This document shows positions 26,676 through 29,519 of a stretch of 29,519 bases of DNA, one piece after another (the first letter of the stretch is position 1; the number at the start of each line of letters is the position of its first letter). A program made the translations under genes and the position numbers. The stretch lies in the IMG/VR virus record IMGVR_UViG_3300031787_000611, positions 1 to 29,519 of that record. The stretch is one strand, 5' to 3'. Below the pieces are notes generated by a model. The model searched no databases. It was not told the DNA's origin and saw only the letters and a program-made list of their open reading frames with translations. Source of the stretch: a virus.

Positions 26676-27077
26676 TTATCTTGTTGCCTCTAGTAAGAAT
26701 GAAAATTGTTGTGTTGGGAAATCTTGCCCAATTATATCAAATATAATAGTCACTTCGAATTCATTATTATCTGGTCTTGGTTCAACTTCAACTTGAACAT
26801 TATCAACTCTATCCTCAAAATTATTAATTGTTGTTTTAATTTGATCTTCAATTACCGAAGCAGATCCGTAATCGACAAATTCAAATAAACTTCTACGAAC
26901 ATCAGATCCCAACAGTGAATTAAAAAATCTTTCTGTTGGGATGGTTTCTACTAAATTGCGGACAGATCTAGAAATCGCCCTCTCATTAATCAAGACAGGA
27001 AGATCTTTTGTCACCGGATGTGGTTCAAAAGAAAAACTAATATCCTTAAAAGATCTGGATATTCGTGTGGCTGCCAT
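26676..27077 (-). CDS. gp25: Baseplate wedge protein gp25 (133 aa)
   Basis: A 133-residue protein of the GPW/gp25 family. It shows the FKDISFSFEPHPVT opening near residue 10, a INERAISRSVRNLVETIPTE helix-plus-turn segment (residues about 30-49, the conserved region where family members end in PTER/PGER and F), then SLLGSDVRR and the C-terminal half built of an alternating beta pattern ending in QQFSFLLEA. The length is normal for the family. gp25 sits at the core of the wedge bundle with gp6 and gp7 and links the baseplate to sheath contraction. A TATAAATA late promoter lies 21 bases upstream. In T4 gene 25 is not directly before gene 6, so the adjacency here is a compact variant of the cluster. 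Confidence 0.92.
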   Translation of the reverse strand: MAATRISRSFKDISFSFEPHPVTKDLPVLINERAISRSVRNLVETIPTERFFNSLLGSDVRRSLFEFVDYGSASVIEDQIKTTINNFEDRVDNVQVEVEPRPDNNEFEVTIIFDIIGQDFPTQQFSFLLEATR

Positions 27078-27098
27078 TGATGAATAGATTTTCTTGAT

Positions 27099-27106
27099 TA
27101 TTTATA
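27099..27106 (-). promoter_or_regulatory. Late promoter TATAAATA upstream of gp25
   Basis: An exact T4-late-type octamer on the minus strand, 21 bases before ATG 27077 and just after the stop of the 79-residue gene (27110-27108). It would drive gp25, gp6 and the giant gp7-type gene as one late unit. Confidence 0.7.
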
Positions 27107-27107
27107 C

Positions 27108-27347
27108 CTAGTGCCAGGAAGATCCATAGTTTGGTTCTGTACCATATTCCCAATCATCATAGTCTTCATCATTACGAATTTTTTCATGCAATTCAGTTTG
27201 TTTTCTAAGGTCATGACGTGGTGCAGAGTCGTGCATTACCTCTTGAATCACTCTTTTTGGTTGTTCAGTATAATCAGTGATTAATTTTGTGGTTCCCCAC
27301 ATCGAATACATGTAATTGGAATCTCTATCGACTGGTAAATTAGACAT
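27108..27347 (-). CDS. Hypothetical protein, conserved type (79 aa)
   Basis: 79 residues, ATG at 27347 preceded by a good AGGAG five bases upstream; stop TAG at 27110-27108. The protein is hydrophilic and rich in Asp, Glu, Tyr and Trp, with NYMYSMWGTTKLITDYTEQP near the N terminus and a very acidic, aromatic C terminus (NDEDYDDWEYGTEPNYGSSW followed by a final His). It has no signal peptide or membrane segment. I recall proteins of this kind next to gp25 in marine T4-like phages, without a function. The position between speD and the baseplate genes, and a hairpin right at its ribosome-binding site, suggest separate control. Function unknown. Confidence 0.75.
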   Translation of the reverse strand: MSNLPVDRDSNYMYSMWGTTKLITDYTEQPKRVIQEVMHDSAPRHDLRKQTELHEKIRNDEDYDDWEYGTEPNYGSSWH

Positions 27348-27355
27348 TTTAGCTC

Positions 27356-27377
27356 CTGTTTTAAACGAATAAAACAG
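27356..27377 (-). promoter_or_regulatory. Hairpin abutting the ribosome-binding site of the 79-aa gene
   Basis: A perfect 8-bp stem (CTGTTTTA / TAAAACAG) with a 6-base loop lies on the minus strand. Its 3' arm ends in CAG, which forms the beginning of the CAGGAG ribosome-binding site five bases before ATG 27347. Folding could partly hide that site. Confidence 0.45.
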
Positions 27378-27387
27378 AACTTTTATA

Positions 27388-27407
27388 AAGGAGGTTGCTA
27401 TCTCCTT
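27388..27407 (-). terminator. Hairpin after speD, possible terminator
   Basis: Minus strand AAGGAG, 8-base loop, CTCCTT, followed by TATAAAAG. It begins 9 bases after the speD stop. The tail is short in U, so termination would be weak; it may alternatively be an RNA 3' end stabiliser. Confidence 0.4.
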
Positions 27408-27415
27408 ATGTCTAT

Positions 27416-27757
27416 TTAACGATCGACTTCACGTAATGAATATGAGTCTGAATTGAGATATTTGAGTATTTCTAGGGCGATTAATTTGGGATTTCCTTCA
27501 CCACAAGTGTACACATCCACTGCCAGACACCCATTTTCTGGCCAAGTATGACAAGAAACATGACTTTCTGCAAGTGCAATCACGACTGTACATCCTTGTG
27601 GTATAAAACAGTGTGAAAATACGTTCAAAACGGTCATTTTCGCACGTTCAATACCTCTAATCATGACGTTTTGTAGAGATTCTACGTCATTGATCAGGTC
27701 AAAATTAACATCATACACCTCTAAGAGCAGGTGTTTGCCCATTGAATATTGTTTCAA
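27416..27757 (-). CDS. speD: S-adenosylmethionine decarboxylase proenzyme SpeD (113 aa)
   Basis: Prokaryotic-type SpeD, which decarboxylates S-adenosylmethionine to give the aminopropyl donor for spermidine synthesis. The diagnostic ALAESHVSCHTWPENG segment is intact: cleavage between Glu64 and Ser65 would create the pyruvoyl cofactor from Ser65. His70 and Cys85 (in DVYTCG) keep the same spacing to that serine as His68 and Cys83 do to Ser63 in the Thermotoga enzyme. Length is normal for the short bacterial type. The frame given uses a TTG start (27757); the next in-frame ATG is 27742, giving 108 residues (MGKHLLLEV). TTG better matches the usual N-terminal length, but no Shine-Dalgarno favours either. 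speD is a known cyanophage auxiliary metabolic gene; it probably supports polyamine supply during infection. Confidence 0.93.
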   Translation of the reverse strand: MKQYSMGKHLLLEVYDVNFDLINDVESLQNVMIRGIERAKMTVLNVFSHCFIPQGCTVVIALAESHVSCHTWPENGCLAVDVYTCGEGNPKLIALEILKYLNSDSYSLREVDR

Positions 27758-27777
27758 CTCAGGATTTTGTAAAAATT

Positions 27778-27785
27778 TATTTATT
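27778..27785 (-). promoter_or_regulatory. Probable late promoter AATAAATA upstream of speD
   Basis: AATAAATA on the minus strand, one mismatch from the T4 late octamer, lying 20 bases before the TTG start (35 before the ATG) and overlapping the stop of the 196-residue gene. Spacing fits the three exact sites elsewhere in the window. Confidence 0.5.
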
Positions 27786-28371
27786 TGATGTAAAAACCCT
27801 TGCGAAGATAGTCTTGATCTTCAATAAACGTCATATTTTCCTTCTTCTCATCATCCCAAACGGGTATTGCAACTGAATTTCCGTAACGAAAGTCGGGATT
27901 GCGACGAAAATGAACTTCAATTAACTTACCACCAATAAATTCACAGTTAATCCAGGCATAATCTCCCTTTAAGTCTTTTAAAATTTCAGGAAAATCAACC
28001 TTTTGATCTATTTTTTCCCATTTTTGCCACTTATAATAAGGATCAGAAGAGTCCTTTGTACCCAAAACAACCAACTCTGATTCTTGATGATGAAAATCAA
28101 CACTTAGATGCTCACCTTCGAAGATCTCACACCAAAATTCGGCAGGGTGTATGTGATCCGTATACTGTTCAATCCATTCATTACGAGCAAAACGCCCCAT
28201 TCCAAGTAAATTAAAGGACGGGCGCACAATATAAAAATCGGGTCTGGGAACAGTAGTCCCAACTGGACCACATGTATATCCCAAAACCCGACTTAGAAAC
28301 AGTTTATTATAAACCCAAAGGTCCGATGGATGTATATAATTCCATTCATCGTTACCATTTAGGTTATACAT
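27781..28371 (-). CDS. ATP-grasp-like protein, unassigned (196 aa)
   Basis: 196 residues. The start ATG shares one base with the stop of the upstream 50-residue gene (TAATG), and AAGG-rich sequence precedes it. I do not recognise a named family, but three segments follow the layout of an ATP-grasp fold: residues 41-60 (VPRPDFYIVRPSFNLLGMGR; in ATP-grasp a P, then xxxKP and glycine-rich loop), 78-93 (EFWCEIFEGEHLSVDF) and 140-160 (WINCEFIGGKLIEVHFRRNP; compare the metal-binding IEVNxRP ending). A Lys23 in WVYNKLFLSRVLG could be the first nucleotide-side lysine. If right, it would be a very small ATP-dependent ligase-like enzyme in an operon with a glycosyltransferase-like gene. The substrate is unknown. 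Alternative: a degenerate, non-catalytic relative. Confidence 0.72.
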   Translation of the reverse strand: MYNLNGNDEWNYIHPSDLWVYNKLFLSRVLGYTCGPVGTTVPRPDFYIVRPSFNLLGMGRFARNEWIEQYTDHIHPAEFWCEIFEGEHLSVDFHHQESELVVLGTKDSSDPYYKWQKWEKIDQKVDFPEILKDLKGDYAWINCEFIGGKLIEVHFRRNPDFRYGNSVAIPVWDDEKKENMTFIEDQDYLRKGFYIK

Positions 28372-28523
28372 TAACCCTTACCTTGCCCTCTATACTTTTT
28401 ACGAGCCCCATTGCGAGAAGACGCTGCATACTTAGTTCCGCCTCCATCGCCTTGGCGAGACTTCTTAGGGGGACCTGGAATATAAGAAGTGCGCTTGTTG
28501 AGACCACCGCTTGCTTTTGCCAT
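28371..28523 (-). CDS. Small, very basic Gly/Lys/Arg-rich protein (50 aa)
   Basis: A 50-residue gene: ATG 28523-28521, stop TAA 28373-28371, preceded by GGAG at 28533-28536. It begins MAKASGGLNKRTSYIPGPPK and ends RKKYRGQGKG. By count it has 8 Lys and 5 Arg against a single Asp, and many Gly, so it is strongly cationic and probably unfolded alone, as expected of a nucleic-acid- or scaffold-binding peptide. I recall near-identical small proteins in many T4-like cyanophages, without a function. Its DNA is about 50% G+C by hand count, well above the surrounding AT-rich genes, perhaps because of the Gly/Arg/Pro codons. A longer frame over the same bases (28364-28555) is rejected. It is coupled with its neighbours (3 bases before, 1-base overlap after). 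Confidence 0.82.
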   Translation of the reverse strand: MAKASGGLNKRTSYIPGPPKKSRQGDGGGTKYAASSRNGARKKYRGQGKG

Positions 28524-28526
28524 TGT

Positions 28527-28691
28527 TTAATTCTCCAAATAAATTTCAGTTTCAAGTTCGCTTGGATTTGGAGAACCTGTCTGATAGAACTGTTGAGACA
28601 GATCCTCCATAGTATCGAAGTATTCTTCCTCTGTAAGATTCTGAAAAATTTTACGACCCTTACAGAGAATATTATACCGCTCTTGTGCCAT
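28527..28691 (-). CDS. Small acidic hypothetical protein (54 aa)
   Basis: I place the start at ATG 28691, one base after the stop of the glycosyltransferase-like gene (28695-28693), giving 54 residues. A longer frame from 28844 would overlap that gene by about 150 bases in a different frame and is not credible. The protein reads MAQERYNILCKGRKIFQNLT, then EEEYFDTMEDLSQQFYQTG, and ends ETEIYLEN; it looks like a short beta hairpin followed by a helix, acidic overall. To my recollection this pattern (RYNxxCKG, NLxEEEYFDTxEDL, QTGxP) is a conserved small protein in T4-like cyanophages. No function is known to me. It belongs to a four-gene coupled operon. Confidence 0.75.
   Translation of the reverse strand: MAQERYNILCKGRKIFQNLTEEEYFDTMEDLSQQFYQTGSPNPSELETEIYLEN
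28533..28536 (-). promoter_or_regulatory. Ribosome-binding site deciding the start of the 50-aa gene
   Basis: GGAG on the minus strand, 9 bases before ATG 28523, lying in the last codons of the upstream 54-residue gene. It selects the small basic protein over the competing frame in the same region. Confidence 0.55.
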
Positions 28692-28692
28692 G

Positions 28693-29448
28693 TCAGATGA
28701 TTCGTGACTTTTCGTGACCAACGCGAATGCGAGGATCACACCAGATTTCAAATCCTGCTTCTTTTGCATCCAAACAGAAGGATACGTCTTCTCCACACAT
28801 GTCTTGTACTTCACCAGATTCAAAGATTTGCATCTTCGGAGCAAACCAAGGATACTTCATATCTTCATGTTCAAAGACACCGTTCTTGATGAGTACCCAA
28901 CCAAAACCAGTGTAATCAACGGTAAATGGCTTGCGACGCTTCTGAATACTTTCACCAGTTTCATGATTCATCACTCCACCATTGCCTCTGAAATCATCTT
29001 CATCAAGCCAGTGAGCAACTGAGGTAGTGTGACCATCTTCTGTCATGTACCAACCAGCGGCAATGTCTTGATCCATTAGAACCAGTTGCCAGAACTTTTC
29101 GGTATTGAAGACAATATCACTATCAATCCAAAGTTGCCAGTCATATTTCAGTTTACCATCCCAGGGTTTCTGATCAGGACCACGCAGAACATTTGCACCC
29201 AGACACTTACAACGTGCAAAGTTCACCATCGAACTGTAATCTTGTGAGATCTGAATACTTGCACCTGCTTGTACTAGATCAAAACAGAGTTGAACAAAAT
29301 TTTTCAGATATGTATAAGAAACACCACGACCTGGAAGACAGAATACAATTGTCTTTCCCCGTACCATTTCTCTTGCCTTATCGTAGTCCCATTCAGGTTC
29401 TTTGGCGACTACTGGACTTTTTGCCTTTACAGTAAATCCTTTTGTCAT
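28693..29448 (-). CDS. GT-A-type glycosyltransferase-like protein (251 aa)
   Basis: I place the start at ATG 29448 (MTKGFTVKAK), giving 251 residues; a TTG at 29466 would add six residues but would leave only 4 bases after the -10 box. Residues 33-75 form a Rossmann-like opening (TIVFCLPGRGVSYTYLKN, then ASIQISQDYSSMVNFAR, where the last part is the usual helix after the second strand). WIDSDIVF at 107-114 carries a DxD-type metal/nucleotide-sugar motif (Asp109, Asp111). Residues 178-190 (DYTGFGWVLIKNG) and CGEDVSFC at 218-225 fit the acceptor-side region of GT-A enzymes, and His245 in RVGH may be the late metal ligand. It could glycosylate virion proteins or DNA; substrate not visible. First gene of the operon, behind the strong promoter. 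Confidence 0.75.
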   Translation of the reverse strand: MTKGFTVKAKSPVVAKEPEWDYDKAREMVRGKTIVFCLPGRGVSYTYLKNFVQLCFDLVQAGASIQISQDYSSMVNFARCKCLGANVLRGPDQKPWDGKLKYDWQLWIDSDIVFNTEKFWQLVLMDQDIAAGWYMTEDGHTTSVAHWLDEDDFRGNGGVMNHETGESIQKRRKPFTVDYTGFGWVLIKNGVFEHEDMKYPWFAPKMQIFESGEVQDMCGEDVSFCLDAKEAGFEIWCDPRIRVGHEKSRII

Positions 29449-29470
29449 AACTTGATTAATTTTCAATCAT

Positions 29471-29499
29471 ATCATACAGTATTATGTAGCGGTTGTCAA
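29471..29499 (-). promoter_or_regulatory. Strong sigma70-like promoter
   Basis: On the minus strand a perfect TTGACA (-35, 29494-29499) is followed by a 17-base spacer and TATGAT (-10, 29471-29476), one mismatch from TATAAT. It points at the glycosyltransferase-like gene, whose ATG is 22 bases after the -10. T4-like cyanophage early promoters resemble host sigma70 promoters, so this is probably an early (or middle) promoter, unlike the late octamers further left. Confidence 0.75.
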
Positions 29500-29519
29500 T
29501 CGATGACTTCCTGATAATG

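Noticed and set aside
28364-28555. 63-residue minus-strand frame beginning MKLKFIWRIK
   Set aside because: It overlaps the 50-residue basic gene in another frame. That smaller gene has its own GGAG site, exact coupling to both neighbours and a composition I recognise from cyanophages; the longer frame has none of these.
28692-28844. N-terminal extension of the 54-residue gene up to 28844
   Set aside because: It would lie inside the glycosyltransferase-like gene in another frame; ATG 28691 directly after that gene's stop is the natural start.
29496-29519. Possible last codons of an upstream minus-strand gene (ending ...EVID, stop overlapping the -35 box)
   Set aside because: Only seven codons are visible, and another frame is also open to the window edge, so no choice can be supported.
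1-29519. tRNA genes, CRISPR arrays, integrase, insertion sequences or attachment sites
   Set aside because: Looked for and not seen; repeats present are protein-module repeats inside genes, not spaced direct repeats or terminal inverted repeats.

Overview
This window looks like part of the genome of a T4-like (myovirus) marine cyanophage. Three things point there: a complete run of T4-type baseplate wedge genes in T4 order (gp25, gp6, gp7, gp8) leading into the neck gene gp13; a phage-borne speD (S-adenosylmethionine decarboxylase), a well-known auxiliary metabolic gene of T4-like cyanophages; and several very small proteins of types I recall from these phages. The DNA is strongly AT-rich, which would fit a Prochlorococcus-like or other low-GC marine host, but the host is an inference. 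Every gene I accept lies on the minus strand, so the biological order runs from the right edge of the window to the left.

Right end (29.5 to 27.1 kb): a strong sigma70-like promoter precedes a tightly coupled operon. It encodes a GT-A-type glycosyltransferase-like protein, a 54-residue acidic protein, a 50-residue very basic protein and a 196-residue protein with an ATP-grasp-like motif pattern. speD and a 79-residue conserved-type hypothetical follow, separated by two hairpins. Neighbouring genes in the first four are 1 to 3 bases apart or overlap.

Middle (27.1 to 3.07 kb): gp25, gp6, a giant 4143-residue gp7-type wedge protein, gp8 and a 2533-residue DUF4815-type virion protein. These five genes fill about 24 kb. 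In T4, gp6, gp7, gp8 and gp25 are parts of the baseplate wedge. Here the gp7-like segment sits at the N terminus of the giant protein, and the rest is a long chain of repeated beta-rich modules. Some of these modules also occur in gp8 and the DUF4815 protein, so the three proteins seem to draw on a common module pool.

Left end (3.07 to 0 kb): two small hypotheticals, a 75-residue fibre-type protein, a 559-residue tail-fibre-like protein, a 70-residue coiled-coil protein and the first 166 codons of gp13.

Four T4-late-type octamers (three exact TATAAATA, one AATAAATA) lie 18 to 26 bases upstream of start codons. They would split the cluster into late units beginning at speD, gp25, gp8 and the 75-residue fibre gene. 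Coding density is very high: no gene-free stretch exceeds about 75 bases. I saw no tRNA, rRNA, CRISPR array, insertion sequence, integrase or attachment site.
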